Shown here: positions 7,760-18,700 of the stretch, in pieces
Numbering within the stretch: the stretch's first letter is position 1
Layout: the number at the start of each line of letters is the position of its first letter
Translations under genes and position numbers: made by a program
NCBI GenBank assembly: GCA_947166105.1
Contig: CAMVCZ010000002.1
Span: 1-64,000 of the forward strand
Length of the DNA stretch: 64,000 nucleotides
Reading direction: 5' to 3'
From: an uncultured Bacteroidales bacterium
Lineage (GTDB): Bacteria; Bacteroidota; Bacteroidia; Bacteroidales; F082
The notes under the pieces: generated by a model
Told to the model about the DNA's origin: nothing
The model's database searches: none
Seen by the model: the letters and a program-made list of their open reading frames with translations, nothing else

Positions 7760-7767
7760 TATTTTTG
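7760..7767 (+). promoter_or_regulatory. TATTTTTG -7 element of guaA
   Basis: TATTTTTG lies 16 nt before the guaA ATG at 7784, giving a very short leader. Because transcription must start after this box, the upstream in-frame ATG at 7748 cannot be the start. Confidence 0.6.
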
Positions 7768-7783
7768 CGCAAAATTTGTTTTT

Positions 7784-9358
7784 ATGCAAGAAATGATTCT
7801 CATTCTCGACTTCGGCTCGCAGGTGACGCAACTCATTGGTCGCCGCCTCCGCGAGTTGAATGTCTATTGCGAAATCCATCCTTTTAATAAGATTCCTGCC
7901 ATCGGTGAGAACGTTAAAGGCGTGATTCTCAGCGGAAGTCCGTTCTCGGTGCGCGACGAAAAGGCTCCCATTGCCGATTTGTCGAACATTAAAGGCAAAC
8001 TGCCTTTGTTGGGCATTTGCTATGGCGCACAATTCATCTCGCAGCGTTTTGGCGGCGAAGTGAATGGCTCGATTGCCCGCGAATATGGCCGTGCCATGCT
8101 GACGGTGGTCGATGAACAATCGCCGCTGTTCAAGGGCGTGAGCAAGACGAGCCAAGTGTGGATGAGCCACGGCGACACGATTGCCAAACTGCCCACGGGC
8201 GCGAGAATCATTGCCTCGACGGACGATGTGGAAAACGCCGCCTACAAGATAGAAGGGGAGGAGACCTACGCGGTGCAGTTCCATCCCGAAGTGTTCCACA
8301 CCAAGGAAGGCCCGCAGATGTTGGCCAACTTCGCGCTTGGCATTTGCGGCTGCAAGGGCGACTGGACTCCGGATTCGTTCATCGACAACACGGTGGCAAG
8401 TTTGAAAAAGCAATTGGGCGACGACAAAGTCATTCTCGGCCTTTCGGGAGGCGTGGATAGCACTGTGGCTGCCGTTTTGCTCAATAAGGCGATTGGAAAG
8501 AACCTGACTTGCATTTTCGTCGATAATGGCCTCTTGCGCAAGAACGAGTTTGAGGAAGTTCTCGATTCCTATAAGGAAATGGGCCTCAACGTGATAGGCG
8601 TTCATTCTGGCCATCTTTTCCTCGAAAAGCTGAAAGGCGTTACCGACCCCGAAGCCAAGCGCAAGGCCATCGGATCGACTTTCATTGATGTTTTCGACGC
8701 TGAAGCGCAAAAGATTGAGGGTGCGCGTTGGCTCGCCCAAGGCACCATCTATCCCGATGTGATTGAAAGTGTGAGCGTGAACGGGCCGAGTTGCAAAATC
8801 AAGTCGCACCACAATGTGGGCGGCTTGCCCGAAAAGATGAATCTCAAAATTGTGGAGCCGCTGCGTTCCTTGTTCAAGGACGAGGTGCGCCGCGTGGGTC
8901 GCGCCTTGGGCATCAAGCGCGAACTGATTGGCCGCCATCCTTTCCCGGGACCGAGCCTTGGCATCCGCATTTTGGGTGAAGTGACGGAAGAGAAATTGAG
9001 GATTTTGCGCGATGCCGACGACATTTTCATCAAAGGCCTGCGCAATTGGCCTTGCGAACTGCCAAGCGCATCTTATCCCAACGAAATAGCTGACAACCTG
9101 TATGATAGCATTTGGCAGGCGGGTACGATGCTACTGCCTGTGAAGTCGGTCGGCGTGATGGGCGACGAGAGAAGTTACGAATACACCATAGCCCTCCGTG
9201 CAGTGATTTCCACTGATGGCATGACCGCCGACTGGGTGCATCTGCCCTACGAGTTCATGGCGAAGGTGTCGAACGATATTATTAATAAGGTGAAAGGCGT
9301 GAATCGCGTGTGCTACGACATCTCGTCGAAACCGCCTGCGACTATTGAGTGGGAATGA
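7784..9358 (+). CDS. guaA: GMP synthase (glutamine-hydrolysing)
   Basis: A 524-residue cytosolic enzyme that aminates XMP to GMP using glutamine. The N-terminal class I glutamine amidotransferase half shows [26 protein letters not shown] with the nucleophilic Cys near residue 79, and FHPEVFHT with the catalytic His/Glu. The ATP-pyrophosphatase half has [13 protein letters not shown] (P-loop, near residue 220) and the C-terminal dimerisation domain ends KPPATIEWE. Length is normal. The start at 7784 gives [13 protein letters not shown], as expected, and agrees with the promoter. The LysM gene begins 28 bp downstream with no visible terminator and may be co-transcribed. Confidence 0.97.
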   Translation: MQEMILILDFGSQVTQLIGRRLRELNVYCEIHPFNKIPAIGENVKGVILSGSPFSVRDEKAPIADLSNIKGKLPLLGICYGAQFISQRFGGEVNGSIAREYGRAMLTVVDEQSPLFKGVSKTSQVWMSHGDTIAKLPTGARIIASTDDVENAAYKIEGEETYAVQFHPEVFHTKEGPQMLANFALGICGCKGDWTPDSFIDNTVASLKKQLGDDKVILGLSGGVDSTVAAVLLNKAIGKNLTCIFVDNGLLRKNEFEEVLDSYKEMGLNVIGVHSGHLFLEKLKGVTDPEAKRKAIGSTFIDVFDAEAQKIEGARWLAQGTIYPDVIESVSVNGPSCKIKSHHNVGGLPEKMNLKIVEPLRSLFKDEVRRVGRALGIKRELIGRHPFPGPSLGIRILGEVTEEKLRILRDADDIFIKGLRNWPCELPSASYPNEIADNLYDSIWQAGTMLLPVKSVGVMGDERSYEYTIALRAVISTDGMTADWVHLPYEFMAKVSNDIINKVKGVNRVCYDISSKPPATIEWE

Positions 9359-9386
9359 TTGTATATCAATAAAATAACAGTTCATT

Positions 9387-12218
9387 ATGAAAAAGAGGAT
9401 TCTCGTTTTCTTGCTTTTCATGTTTAGCCTGATGTTGTTTGCTCCTTCAATTCAGGCTCAGAAAAAGTCTAAAGTTACGAATAAAACTGTCATAATCAAC
9501 GGCAAGGAGTATTACAAGCATTATGTGAAGCAAGGCGAGACCCTTTATGGCATGTCGAAAGCCTACAAGGTTCCTGTGGAGGAGATAATTAGGTTGAATC
9601 CTTTTGTTGAGAAAGGCTTACAGGCTGGTCACAGAGTCCTCCTTCCTATCAAAGTGAAGCCGAAGCAAGATCCAAAACCGAAACCGGCTGATAAACCCAA
9701 GACGGATTCCGTTTCGCCACCCAAGGAAACACCCAAAGTTGACCCGATACCCGAGCCTAAACCTGAGCCGAAGGTCGAACCTGAACCCGAGCCGAAAGTT
9801 GAACCTGAACCAGAGCCAAAGGTCGAACCCGATCCCGAGCCAAAGGTTGAACCCGAACCCGAGCCGAAGGTCGAACCCAAACCTGAGCCGAAGGTTGAAC
9901 CCGAACCCGAGCCGAAGGTCGAACCCAAACCTGAGCCGAAGGTCGAATCCGAACCCGAGCCGAAGGTTGAACCCGAACCCGAGCCGAAGGTTGAACCCGA
10001 TCCCGAGCCGAAGGTTGAACCTGAAACTGAGCCAAAGGTCGAACCCGAACCTGAGCCGAAGGTCGAACCTAAACTTGAGCCGAAGGTCGAACCCGAACCC
10101 GAGCCGAAGGTCGAACCCGAACCCGAGCCGAAGGTTGAACCTGAACCCGAGCCGAAGGTTGAACCTGAACCGAAGGAGGAGCAAGTTGCGCCCCAGACCC
10201 CAGTTATCGATCCTGAGAAAAAGCCAAGGATTACTTTCAATGATAAGGAGTATTACTTGCATGATGTGAAATCGGGCGAGACTTTGGAGGCCATTTCCGA
10301 GGCCTATCATATTTCCGTCGAAAAACTTGTGCAATACAATCCCGATTTGAAGCATGGCTTGAAAGTCGGTTTGGTGCTGGGTATCCCAGTTCAAACCGAA
10401 TCCGAAGAAAGTGAAGCACAGGTGGCAGAACATCAAGAGGTTACGGAAACGGTGAAGCCTGTTTCGAGCGAAACGATAGCGTTGGTTTCGCCAGAGGGCC
10501 TCTACACTTTGCAGCCCAAGGAAGACTTGTATGACGTTGCCAAGAGGTTCGGCGTGGATTTGTCCGACCTGAAAGCCATCAATCCTGAGCTGAACAACAA
10601 TCCCAAGCGCGGAACAATGATTGAAATCCCGAAAATCATCAACGAGAATGATTACATTGTGCATCATTGCGAGAAAAACGAGCGGGTGACTTCCTTGCTG
10701 AGGCGATGGAAAGTCAGTGAGTCGGAATTTAGGAAAAAGAATGTTTCGGTTGGGTCGCATGTGTTTGTGAATCAAGTGGTTCTTATTCCTATTGAGCCTA
10801 TTTCAGATTTCTATTGGATTAAGAATGACATGGAATTGGTGGATGAGGAAGAACCGTCGACACACGCCGAACCGAAGTTTGACTTTGATGCAGAAATGGG
10901 CGAGATTCCCGTTTGCGTCGCTTCGCCTGAAAATGTTCAGAAGCGGTATAATGTAGCCCTGATGGTTCCGCTGTTTTTGCAAGACATTGACAACATTGAG
11001 GTTACGAAGGAAAAGGCCAAGAATCAGAAATCGCGCTCATTGGGGTTCTTGCAGTATTATGAAGGCTTTGTGATGGCCGCCGAAGCACTTGAGAAACAAG
11101 GCTTGAAGGTGGATTTGACCGTCTTTGACGTGACGGATAATGTGGCTTCAGCAGAAAAAGCGTTGCGCCAGATTAGGGGCAAGGACTTGGATTTGATTGT
11201 AGGGCCGTTTTTCGGCAGGTCGTTTGCCGTCATAGAGGAGTACGCCAAGGCCAACGACATCGTTGTGGTCAATCCTTTGTCGACGCGCGTGTCGGTGATT
11301 GCCGACAACCCGAATGTGGTCAAGGTGAAGCCGGGCGACTTGGGCTTGGTGCTCACCATCTCCAATTTGGTGAAAAACAACTATTCCGATGCCAATGTGT
11401 TCATCGTCAGTCGTGAGAAGGCCTCTGACTCGACTTTCCTGAACCAGTTGGAGCATCATCTCAATCTGGCCGTCCAAGACGAGGTTACGGTTTCGGGCAA
11501 TGAGTTCTTGCACTTTGCCCGCAACGAGAGTGAACGCTTGGAAATGGGCAGCCGTTTGGTGTCGACCGTCGATGTGGAGGGTCAGGTGTATTCAACCGAC
11601 GACTTCCGTAACGGCAGCATGGACAAGGTGGTGCTGGCCAATCCAATCAAACGGTATGAATATAGCGACATGGGCAAACTGAAATCGCAGCTTTCGGGCG
11701 TGCGTACCAACCTGATTGTCGCCTACGGCGATGACAATGTGTTTGCTACCGGGATGCTGAACTCGTTGAGCACCGAGGCCGACCGTTTCCCCATTACCTT
11801 GGTTTGCGCTCCCGACTGGTCGCAGTTTGAGAAATTGCTTGTCGACAACCTGTTGAAAATGAACGCCATCTATGCCAGTGATTATTTCATTGACTACGAG
11901 AGCGATGCGGCAAAACAGTTTGTTCGTCGCTTCAGGAGCAAATACATGGGCGAGCCTCAAAAATACGCTTTCGAGGGCTACGATTTGGGCTATTATTTCC
12001 TTAGTGCCTTGATGCAATATGGCAGCGACGACCTTTTAGGCTGCCTGCATTGTTGCCAAATCCCGATGTTGCACACGAATTACCGTTTTTATTACAAGAA
12101 CTACTTGGACAAAGGCGGCAACTATGGCAAGGAGAACCTGTATTGGAACCTTTACCAATTTGATAATGAGTTGATTAAACTTGTTCCAGTGGATCCTTTT
12201 AAGAGAGGTGAGCAATGA
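9387..12218 (+). CDS. LysM-repeat protein with PEPKVE-rich linker and C-terminal PBP1-like domain
   Basis: A 943-residue exported protein (signal [22 protein letters not shown]). LysM1 at about 39-85 ([15 protein letters not shown]) is followed by a Pro/Glu/Lys/Val linker at about 121-264, then LysM2 ([16 protein letters not shown]), LysM3 ([16 protein letters not shown]) and a degenerate LysM4 ([16 protein letters not shown]). From about residue 518 a periplasmic-binding type 1 fold begins: [46 protein letters not shown]. Such proteins probably sit in the periplasm, bound to peptidoglycan through LysM, with the PBP domain possibly binding a partner rather than a nutrient. It overlaps the MORN lipoprotein gene by 4 nt, so the two form an operon. 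Confidence 0.85.
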   Translation: MKKRILVFLLFMFSLMLFAPSIQAQKKSKVTNKTVIINGKEYYKHYVKQGETLYGMSKAYKVPVEEIIRLNPFVEKGLQAGHRVLLPIKVKPKQDPKPKPADKPKTDSVSPPKETPKVDPIPEPKPEPKVEPEPEPKVEPEPEPKVEPDPEPKVEPEPEPKVEPKPEPKVEPEPEPKVEPKPEPKVESEPEPKVEPEPEPKVEPDPEPKVEPETEPKVEPEPEPKVEPKLEPKVEPEPEPKVEPEPEPKVEPEPEPKVEPEPKEEQVAPQTPVIDPEKKPRITFNDKEYYLHDVKSGETLEAISEAYHISVEKLVQYNPDLKHGLKVGLVLGIPVQTESEESEAQVAEHQEVTETVKPVSSETIALVSPEGLYTLQPKEDLYDVAKRFGVDLSDLKAINPELNNNPKRGTMIEIPKIINENDYIVHHCEKNERVTSLLRRWKVSESEFRKKNVSVGSHVFVNQVVLIPIEPISDFYWIKNDMELVDEEEPSTHAEPKFDFDAEMGEIPVCVASPENVQKRYNVALMVPLFLQDIDNIEVTKEKAKNQKSRSLGFLQYYEGFVMAAEALEKQGLKVDLTVFDVTDNVASAEKALRQIRGKDLDLIVGPFFGRSFAVIEEYAKANDIVVVNPLSTRVSVIADNPNVVKVKPGDLGLVLTISNLVKNNYSDANVFIVSREKASDSTFLNQLEHHLNLAVQDEVTVSGNEFLHFARNESERLEMGSRLVSTVDVEGQVYSTDDFRNGSMDKVVLANPIKRYEYSDMGKLKSQLSGVRTNLIVAYGDDNVFATGMLNSLSTEADRFPITLVCAPDWSQFEKLLVDNLLKMNAIYASDYFIDYESDAAKQFVRRFRSKYMGEPQKYAFEGYDLGYYFLSALMQYGSDDLLGCLHCCQIPMLHTNYRFYYKNYLDKGGNYGKENLYWNLYQFDNELIKLVPVDPFKRGEQ
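9750..10179 (+). repeat. 24-bp tandem repeat encoding an [12 protein letters not shown] linker
   Basis: About 17 tandem 24-bp units encode an eight-residue period with core EPKV (variants EPEPKV, KPEPKV, DPEPKV, ETEPKV, KLEPKV). The DNA units differ mainly at third positions and in the residue before PEPKV, so the array is old or diversified rather than freshly expanded. The acidic/proline composition predicts an extended, stiff spacer between LysM1 and LysM2. The periodic composition also opens long non-coding frames on both strands. Confidence 0.9.
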
Positions 12219-12883
12219 TGAAATGGCAAATTCTTTGTTTCGTGGCTGTTTTGATGGGCTTCGCTTCGTGCAGTGACGGTGTGGAGAAAGCCTATTGGGA
12301 AAACGGCAACCTGAAATCGGAACTGCGCTATGTGGATGGCAAGCTCAACGGCGAGTGTGTTTGGTATTTCACCAACGGGCAGAAGTCGTTGCAGGCCATT
12401 TATAAAGATGATGTATTGGAAGGCCATCTCATGCGCTGGCACGCGAATGGCCAACTCGAGTCGGACTGCTGGTACAAGCAGGGGCAGTTGGACAGCGTTT
12501 GCCGCACCTATTCCGAAAAGGGCAACTTGGCCTCGGAGGAGATTTACGTCGATGGCAAACTCAGCGGGGAAATCAGGAAATGGTACGACAACGGGCAGGT
12601 TTTCCAAGAAGGCCAGTATGTGGACGGCATGATGGACGGCTCGTGGTTCATCTTCTATCCCGAGGGGCAATTGGCGGCCAAGGCGGAGTACAAAATGGGC
12701 ACCGGAAAACAGATTTGCTACGCCGAATCGGGCTACAAGTGCCTCGAAGTGCCCTACGTCGACAATGTGAAGCACGGAAAGGAGATTTACTACAATCCCG
12801 ATGGAACAGTGATGAAAATCGTTGATTATGAGCAAGGTGAAGTGGTTTTTGAGGACAACGACCCGCAAAATGAGGTCAAGTAA
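12215..12883 (+). CDS. MORN-repeat lipoprotein (YwqK-like)
   Basis: A 222-residue protein with a lipoprotein signal ([19 protein letters not shown]; lipobox ASC). The rest is built of MORN_2-type units of about 21-23 residues: [91 protein letters not shown]. These units form elongated beta-hairpin stacks. Members are often called YwqK-family antitoxins, but no toxin is adjacent here. The ATGA overlap with the LysM/PBP1 gene suggests the pair works together at the envelope. Confidence 0.85.
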   Translation: MMKWQILCFVAVLMGFASCSDGVEKAYWENGNLKSELRYVDGKLNGECVWYFTNGQKSLQAIYKDDVLEGHLMRWHANGQLESDCWYKQGQLDSVCRTYSEKGNLASEEIYVDGKLSGEIRKWYDNGQVFQEGQYVDGMMDGSWFIFYPEGQLAAKAEYKMGTGKQICYAESGYKCLEVPYVDNVKHGKEIYYNPDGTVMKIVDYEQGEVVFEDNDPQNEVK

Positions 12884-12937
12884 AAGAGGAAAAAGAAAAT
12901 ATTTCACATAATTTGGAAATTGTTCAAATAAAAATCC

Positions 12938-12945
12938 TAACTTTG
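12938..12945 (+). promoter_or_regulatory. TAACTTTG -7 element of gdhA
   Basis: TAACTTTG lies 63 nt upstream of the gdhA ATG; a TTTG at 12912-12915 is a possible -33 box with a slightly long 22-nt spacer. Confidence 0.55.
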
Positions 12946-13008
12946 CAGCGATTTAATAGGAACAAACAACTTTCTAAACGTTAAATAAACCTTAATTAAA
13001 GTCAAGAA

Positions 13009-14352
13009 ATGAAAGTCAATGAAATTATGACCGCTCTGGAAGCCAAGCATCCGGGCGAAAATGAGTACTTACAGGCCGTTCGCGAAGTCCTGGAAACCAT
13101 CGAAGAAGAATACAACAAGCACCCCGAATTCGAGGCCGCTAAGATTGTCGAGCGCATTGTTGAGCCCGACCGTATCTTCAAGTTCCGCGTTGTGTGGGTT
13201 GACGATAAAGGTCAGACCCAGGTCAACCTCGGCTACCGTGTGCAGTACAATGCTGCCCTCGGCGCCTACAAAGGTGGTCTCCGCTTCCACCCCAAAGTAA
13301 ACGAGTCAATGCTGAAGTTCTTGGGCTTCGAACAGATCTTCAAGAACAGCTTGACCAACCTGCCTCTCGGCGGTGGTAAGGGTGGTGCCGACTTCGATCC
13401 TACAGGAAAGAGCGACGCTGAAATCATGCGTTTCTGCCAAGCTTTCGTCTACGAACTGTGGCGCAACATTGGTCCTGACCAAGACAGCCCCGCTGGTGAC
13501 GTTGGTGTTGGTGGCCGTGAGATTGGCTACATGTACGGTATGTACAAGAAGCTGGCCCGTGAGCACTCGACTGGTGCTTTGACTGGCAAGAGCTATGGCT
13601 GGGGTGGTTCCCTCATGCGTCCCGAGGCCACTGGTTTCGGCGCTGTCTACTATGTGAAGCACATGGTGGAAGAGAAGGGTGATACCCTCGAAGGTAAGCG
13701 CGTGGCCCTCTCCGGCTTCGGTAACGTGGCTTGGGGTGCTGCCCAAAAGGCTTGCGAATTCGGCGCCAAGGTGGTCGCCATCAGCGGTCCCGACGGTGTG
13801 TGCGAACTGCCCGAAGGTATCAACGCTGAGATGATCAACTACATGCTTGACATGCGTGCCTCGAACCGTAACAAGGTCCAAGACATGGCCGACAAGTTCC
13901 CCGGCAAGGCCGTCTTCACTCCTGGCAAGAAGGCTTGGAGCGTGAAGTGCGACATTGCCATGCCTTGCGCTTTCCAAAACGAGCTGGCTGAAGATGATGC
14001 CAAGGAACTGATCGCCAACGGCGTGAAGTATGTGGCTGAAGTCTCCAACATGGGTTGCCAACCCGGTGCCATTGCCGCTTTCCAAGCTGCCAAGATCCCG
14101 TTCGGTCCTGGTAAGGCTGTCAACGCCGGTGGTGTTGCCACCTCTGGCCTTGAAATCTGCCAGAACGCCGGTCACATCAACTGGACCGCTAAGGAAGTTG
14201 ATGAGAAGCTGAAGAAGATCATGAGCGACATCTATGACCAATGCGTGAAATACGGCAAGCAAGCCGATGGCACCATCAACTATGTGAAGGGTGCTAACAT
14301 CGCTGGCTTCATGCGTGTTGCCCACGCCATGATGGCTCAAGGTATCATCTAA
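13009..14352 (+). CDS. gdhA: glutamate dehydrogenase (NADP-type hexameric)
   Basis: A 447-residue enzyme converting 2-oxoglutarate and ammonium to glutamate in the cytosol. Visible signatures: YKGGLRFHPKVN, LPLGGGKGGADFDPTGKSD with the catalytic Lys, QDSPAGDVGVGGREIGYM, and the nucleotide-binding GFGNVAWGAAQKACEFGAKV. Length is normal for the 50-kDa hexameric class, which is usually NADP-specific. The codons look highly optimised (AAG, CTC, GGT, GCT), consistent with strong expression. It has its own promoter and a strong hairpin terminator, so it is a single-gene unit. Confidence 0.97.
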   Translation: MKVNEIMTALEAKHPGENEYLQAVREVLETIEEEYNKHPEFEAAKIVERIVEPDRIFKFRVVWVDDKGQTQVNLGYRVQYNAALGAYKGGLRFHPKVNESMLKFLGFEQIFKNSLTNLPLGGGKGGADFDPTGKSDAEIMRFCQAFVYELWRNIGPDQDSPAGDVGVGGREIGYMYGMYKKLAREHSTGALTGKSYGWGGSLMRPEATGFGAVYYVKHMVEEKGDTLEGKRVALSGFGNVAWGAAQKACEFGAKVVAISGPDGVCELPEGINAEMINYMLDMRASNRNKVQDMADKFPGKAVFTPGKKAWSVKCDIAMPCAFQNELAEDDAKELIANGVKYVAEVSNMGCQPGAIAAFQAAKIPFGPGKAVNAGGVATSGLEICQNAGHINWTAKEVDEKLKKIMSDIYDQCVKYGKQADGTINYVKGANIAGFMRVAHAMMAQGII

Positions 14353-14373
14353 TTCCAGAGCGAAAAAGGTTTT

Positions 14374-14408
14374 GCAAGGCGGTCAGCATTGGCCGCCTTG
14401 CTTTTTTT
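14374..14408 (+). terminator. Rho-independent terminator after gdhA
   Basis: GCAAGGCGG (14374-14382) pairs perfectly with CCGCCTTGC (14393-14401) across a 10-nt loop, followed by seven T. It starts 22 nt after the gdhA stop codon. Confidence 0.9.
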
Positions 14409-14433
14409 GTGCCCTCGTGGAGATACTTTTCCC

Positions 14434-14463
14434 TTGACTTTCCCCAAAAAAGCCTTATCTTTG
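14434..14463 (+). promoter_or_regulatory. TTG -33 / TATCTTTG -7 promoter of the first toxin-antitoxin operon
   Basis: TTG at 14434-14436, a 19-nt spacer, and TATCTTTG at 14456-14463, 48 nt before the antitoxin ATG. Confidence 0.65.
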
Positions 14464-14510
14464 CGGCCGAAAATCCATCTTTTTGGACTAACCCAACAAA
14501 ACCTACAGCC

Positions 14511-14804
14511 ATGACAGCCCTTGAACTCAGAACATCCATTGCAGCCGACCTCGAACAGATGAGTCTTGAAATGCTCGAAAACGTGTCGCGCTATGTGAAG
14601 CGTTTGCGCCGCCGTCCGCGTGCCTCTCATTATGATGAAGAATCCCTGAAGCCATACACGATGGAGGAAATCGATGCCATGATTGATGAAAGCGAAAGGC
14701 AAATTGCCGCCGGATTGTGCCAAGACAACGAAGATGTGTTCCATGAACTGCAAGAGGAACTTGAACAAGAAGAACTTGCACTTTCTTATGCCGAAGCCGT
14801 ATGA
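14511..14804 (+). CDS. antitoxin of a ParE/RelE-type toxin-antitoxin module
   Basis: A 97-residue acidic protein starting MTALELRTSIAADLEQMS. The ATG at 14511 is chosen because it follows the promoter and gives a compact protein. The first 45 residues are predicted helical with a basic patch (YVKRLRRRPRA); the middle PYTMEEIDAMIDESERQIAAG resembles the toxin-wrapping tail of Bacteroidales antitoxins; the end is very Glu-rich. It overlaps the toxin start by 4 nt (ATGA), the usual antitoxin-first order. Expected to neutralise the toxin and possibly repress the operon. Confidence 0.75.
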   Translation: MTALELRTSIAADLEQMSLEMLENVSRYVKRLRRRPRASHYDEESLKPYTMEEIDAMIDESERQIAAGLCQDNEDVFHELQEELEQEELALSYAEAV

Positions 14805-15112
14805 AGACGAAATGGACTCCATTGGCCAAAAAGCAGTGGAAAGCCACAGCCAGATACATTCTCAGAATGTTTGGCAAACAAACAAAGGACAGTTTCATGG
14901 AAGAAGTGCGCCAAACGGCAGAACTGCTTGGCGAACAGCCTTATATGGGCAAAATTGAGCCTTATTTGGCCCACCGCCCCGTAAAGTACAGAAGCATCGT
15001 TGTGAACCGCCTAAACAAAATAGTCTATCGTATAGATGACGATGCTATTCGCATCGTTGCTTTTTGGGACACTCGCCGCGAACCAAAGAAACAAGCCGAA
15101 CAAGTTGAATAG
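14801..15112 (+). CDS. ParE/RelE-superfamily toxin
   Basis: A 103-residue basic protein: KWTPLAKKQWKATARYILRMFG (N-terminal helical pair), then LGEQPYMGKIEPYL, VKYRSIVVNRLNKIVYRIDDDAIRIVAFWDTRREPKK. The alternation of beta-strands with a terminal W-D-T-R-R-x-P motif is that of Bacteroidetes ParE/RelE-fold toxins, which either poison gyrase or cleave mRNA on the ribosome; the sequence does not say which. The gene is complete, in contrast to the truncated toxin of the next module. Confidence 0.85.
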   Translation: MKTKWTPLAKKQWKATARYILRMFGKQTKDSFMEEVRQTAELLGEQPYMGKIEPYLAHRPVKYRSIVVNRLNKIVYRIDDDAIRIVAFWDTRREPKKQAEQVE

Positions 15113-15166
15113 TTCTATTTATTGACCCCGTAATCATCCATTTGCCGCAAATATCATAGCGATTCG

Positions 15167-15197
15167 TTTGGAGTTTTGGGAATAATTTGTAACTTTG
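15167..15197 (+). promoter_or_regulatory. TTTG -33 / TAACTTTG -7 promoter of the second toxin-antitoxin module
   Basis: TTTG at 15167-15170 and TAACTTTG at 15190-15197 with a 19-nt spacer, 29 nt before the antitoxin ATG. Confidence 0.65.
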
Positions 15198-15226
15198 CAG
15201 CCGAAAACTTAATACCCAAAATCATT

Positions 15227-15451
15227 ATGACTTCAATCACCATCAACATCCCCAACCATGAAGTCGGTTTCTTTAAGAAAATGATTTCCAAGATGGGTTG
15301 GACGTATAATGAGGCCAATGTGGTACGCACAGCACCAACTTCCAAGGAACTGACACTTGCCAAGATTGACCACGCCTTTGGCCAACTTCACCAGATGAAG
15401 GAAGGGCAAATTGAAGGCATTGATGCGGAGGAGTTGTTCAATGAACTGTAG
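15227..15451 (+). CDS. antitoxin-like protein of a RelE-type module
   Basis: A 74-residue protein starting MTSITINIPNHEVGFFKKMI. The ATG at 15227 follows the promoter; the ATG at 15176 would lie upstream of it. The pattern, a short beta-strand (ITINIPN), then FFKKMISKMGW, a linker and an acidic C-terminus (EGIDAEELFNEL), matches small Bacteroidetes antitoxins that pair with the RelE-like toxin type found next door. It overlaps the toxin start by 11 nt. Since that toxin is broken, this antitoxin may be an orphan relic or may protect against related toxins. Confidence 0.65.
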   Translation: MTSITINIPNHEVGFFKKMISKMGWTYNEANVVRTAPTSKELTLAKIDHAFGQLHQMKEGQIEGIDAEELFNEL

Positions 15452-15677
15452 CATTATCGCCACTCCCGACTTCGCCCGTGAGTTGAAGCAACTCGCCAAG
15501 CGATACCCATCGATGAAAGACGACTACAGGAATTTCCTTGATGCGTTAGCCAAAACACCATTGATGGGCACCAAATTGGGGAAACACTTGCGCAAAGTTC
15601 GTTTTCCTATTGCCTCGAAAGGCAAGGGCAAGAGTGGCGGAGCTATCTTTGCACCCGAAAAATGTTCTTTCATTTAA
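15441..15677 (+). pseudogene. RelE/ParE-type toxin, 3'-truncated
   Basis: 78 residues: MNCSIIATPDFARELKQLAK, YPSMKDDYRNFLDALAKTP, GTKLGKHLRKVRFPIASKGK, GKSGGA. The line-up matches the first two-thirds of a common Bacteroidetes RelE-like toxin in which 'SKGKGKSGGARVI' continues into further beta-strands and catalytic residues. Here the similarity stops after SGGA, and the remaining residues (IFAPEKCSFI) are read from what appears to be the promoter region of the next gene: TATCTTTG at 15644-15651 lies exactly at the break. Probably inactive. Confidence 0.75.
15644..15651 (+). promoter_or_regulatory. TATCTTTG -7 element of the giant adhesin gene
   Basis: Good match to TAnnTTTG, at the point where the toxin reading frame loses homology. 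It gives a leader of about 115 nt before the adhesin ATG at 15772. Confidence 0.55.
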
Positions 15678-15771
15678 TATTCACCATTCAAAATCAACCC
15701 TAACCGTGGACACAAACTTACATCAAAATGCACAGGCGCCCATGATTGCCTTGATTAAAACCAAAAACATC

Positions 15772-18700
15772 ATGAACTACAACAACCTGAAAAACAAAAC
15801 AAAACGCGCCGCCGCGCTGCTCTTGATGCTCGCGCTCCTTGTGTCTGCCAAGGCATGGGCGCAATCCTTCGGCGGCGGCAGCGGAACGCAAACCGACCCC
15901 TACATCATCCTCTCCATCGACCACATGAACCAATTGGCCGAATACACCGGCAGCACCCAAGGCCTGCACTTCCGCCTTGATGCCGACTTGGACTATAAGG
16001 ACGAAAATGGCGTAAATGGCTTGGGACTGGGGTTCAAAACTATCGCACACTTTTCAGGCACATTCGATGGGAATGGGCATTACATCAGTAATGCGTGGGT
16101 GTCAGGTAGTGGTCGTGACAATCATGGATTATTCGGGACATTGGATCTCTACGGCACAATAAAGAATCTAAATCTTGTAAATTTAGAAATAATAGGCCTT
16201 GTTAATGTTGGAGGAATTGTGGGAGCAATAGAGGGCGGTTATGTTATTAATTGTAAATTATACAATTGCTTTATCATGAGTACCAATTATGTTGGAGGAA
16301 TTGCAGGCTATATCAATCCCCAATTAATATTCTCTGTAAAAGATTGCGTCGTTGACGAGTACTCGACAGTCTCTGGCATCGGCATCACAAATAATAGTAG
16401 TATCGGAGGCATTGTAGGCTATATGATTATAGATCATTATGCCATCGAAAACAATTATTTTTTGGGTGAGTTGAAGTTGGATGATGTCAATCATTTTCCC
16501 CAAGGGATTATCGTAGGAAATATTCCTGGATACGATCGTAATATCAATTACTATAACCCTGAACTCAATTCGGAATTGCCGTCTTCTGCGGTAGAGGGTG
16601 CCACGCCGGTCTATGGCATATATGACTGGCAAAAAGTAACTGAGGTTGTAAGCGGCGAGGTATTATCAATACCGGTAACTCCTAATAGCACTAATTCTGA
16701 TACAATCGGGTACGCGATGCCTGACACTACCATCGTTTTGCGTCAGAATCCGGCCGAAGGCTATGCTTGCAGCGATTTCACGGCCCAGGGTGCAACGCTC
16801 ACGCATGTTTCCAACGACATCTACTCTTTTGTAATGCCAAACAATTCGGTCACCATCTCGGCTACCTTGTGTGAGCCTATCGCCATCACTAATTCTCCCT
16901 ATTTCGAGGACTTTGAAAGTCCCGCCGGAACCCTTTGGACGCGAGCAGGCCCTATCGCCGATTGCTGGAAGGGATACGCACGATATAGTGGCCATAAAGC
17001 CCCACACAATTCCATCGGGAATTACTATGCTCCTAATTATGTACACAGCGGCGTGCAATCCTTGTCGTTCTACAATATGGGCGAAAACTATGCCCTGTTT
17101 CCGGAGTTCAGCAATCCTATATACGACCTGCAAGTCAGTTTCTGGATGAAGACGGATGGTGATAGTTCTACTGGTTCAGGTCAACTCCAATTGGGCTACA
17201 TCACAGTCGAGGACGACGGCACCTGCAACACCTTCACGGAAATCGCCACATACTCCAACAATACTGACTCCATGGTGCAGTGTAGCACCACGTTGGAGAA
17301 CGTGTCCGCCGAGGCACACCGTTTGGCATTCAAATGGAGCGCGACAAATTACATCTGCTTCATCGACGATGTGACGGTTTCCCTCAATCTTACCCTCAAG
17401 CCCACCGACTTGACCTGTACCGAGGTGACCAACACCTCCGCCACCCTCACATGGACTTCCAACGCCGAAAGCTGGCAAATCATGCTGAACGACGACGAAA
17501 CCAACCTCATCATGGCCGACACGAACCCCTTCACGCTCACCGGCCTTGTGCCCGAAACGTTCTACACCGCCAAGGTGCGCTCCTATTGGGATTCCGACAA
17601 CCAAAGCGAATGGAGCGACCCCGTAAGTTTCACCAACAATGGGATTTGCCCCGAAGGCATGGTCTGCATCGGCATTGGCACGCAAACCAACTACAACCTG
17701 CCCACCAGCAACTATTACAAGTACGGCCTGACACAGCAAATCTACACCGCCGACGAAATCGGGCAGGCCGGCTGCATCACCTCCATCGAGTTCTTCAAGG
17801 CAAGTGCCTACACCATGACAAGAAACTTGGACATCTACTTGGTGTGTACCGACAAGGACGAGTTTGAAAACACAAGCGACTGGATTCCCGTCACCGCCAA
17901 CGACCTCGTCTTCAGCGGCGCCGTGACCTTCGCCGACCAAGACTGGACTACCATCACGCTTGACGAGCCTTTCAACTACTACGGCACGAGCAATGTGGCC
18001 GTCGTGGTGGACGACAACACTGGCGGTTTCTCATACAGTTTGCCTTTCCATGTCTTTTCGACCGAAAAGGAACAAACCATCTTATATTGCGATAGCAACA
18101 ACAACTACGACCCGACGGCTTCGCCCGGCAATGCCATCAGTACGACAAACGAGAAAAACCGCATCCGCTTGGGCATGGAAGAGTTGCCCGGGTGTGAGCG
18201 TCCCACCCTGTTGGCTGTCGACACCCTTGGTGCCACCTCCGCCACCCTCAGTTGGACGGAAAACGGCGAGGCCACGGCATGGCAAATCATGCTGAACGAC
18301 GACCACACGAACCTCATCGAGGCCGACTCGAACCCTTTCACCTTGGACAGCCTCATCCCCGAAACCATCTACACCGCCAAGGTGCGCGCCCACTGCCCCG
18401 ACGGCAACGGCATAAGCCTATGGAGCAGTCCCATCAGTTTCAATCCCACCCGAGCCTTCACCATAGGCGCAGGCACGGCCACTAATAACGACCTGCCCAC
18501 CAACAACTTTTACAAGTATTCATACACCCAGCAGATTTACACCACCGATGAATTGGGCGAGGCTGGACTCATCGAGCGCATCGATTTCTTCAAGAACAGC
18601 ACCGCTGCGTGCAACCGCAACTTGGACATCTACTTGGTAAGCACCGACAAGAACAGTTTCGACGGCGGCAACGACTGGATTGTAACGACCGAAGAAGACC

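Noticed and set aside
9618-10775. Long minus-strand reading frame (385 codons) and others across the LysM gene
   Set aside because: They arise from the 24-bp repeat, which is free of stops in several frames. The plus frame has a signal peptide, LysM and PBP1 domains.
13306-14340. Minus-strand open frame of 344 codons opposite gdhA
   Set aside because: Codon bias in gdhA leaves the opposite strand open; no domain and no promoter.
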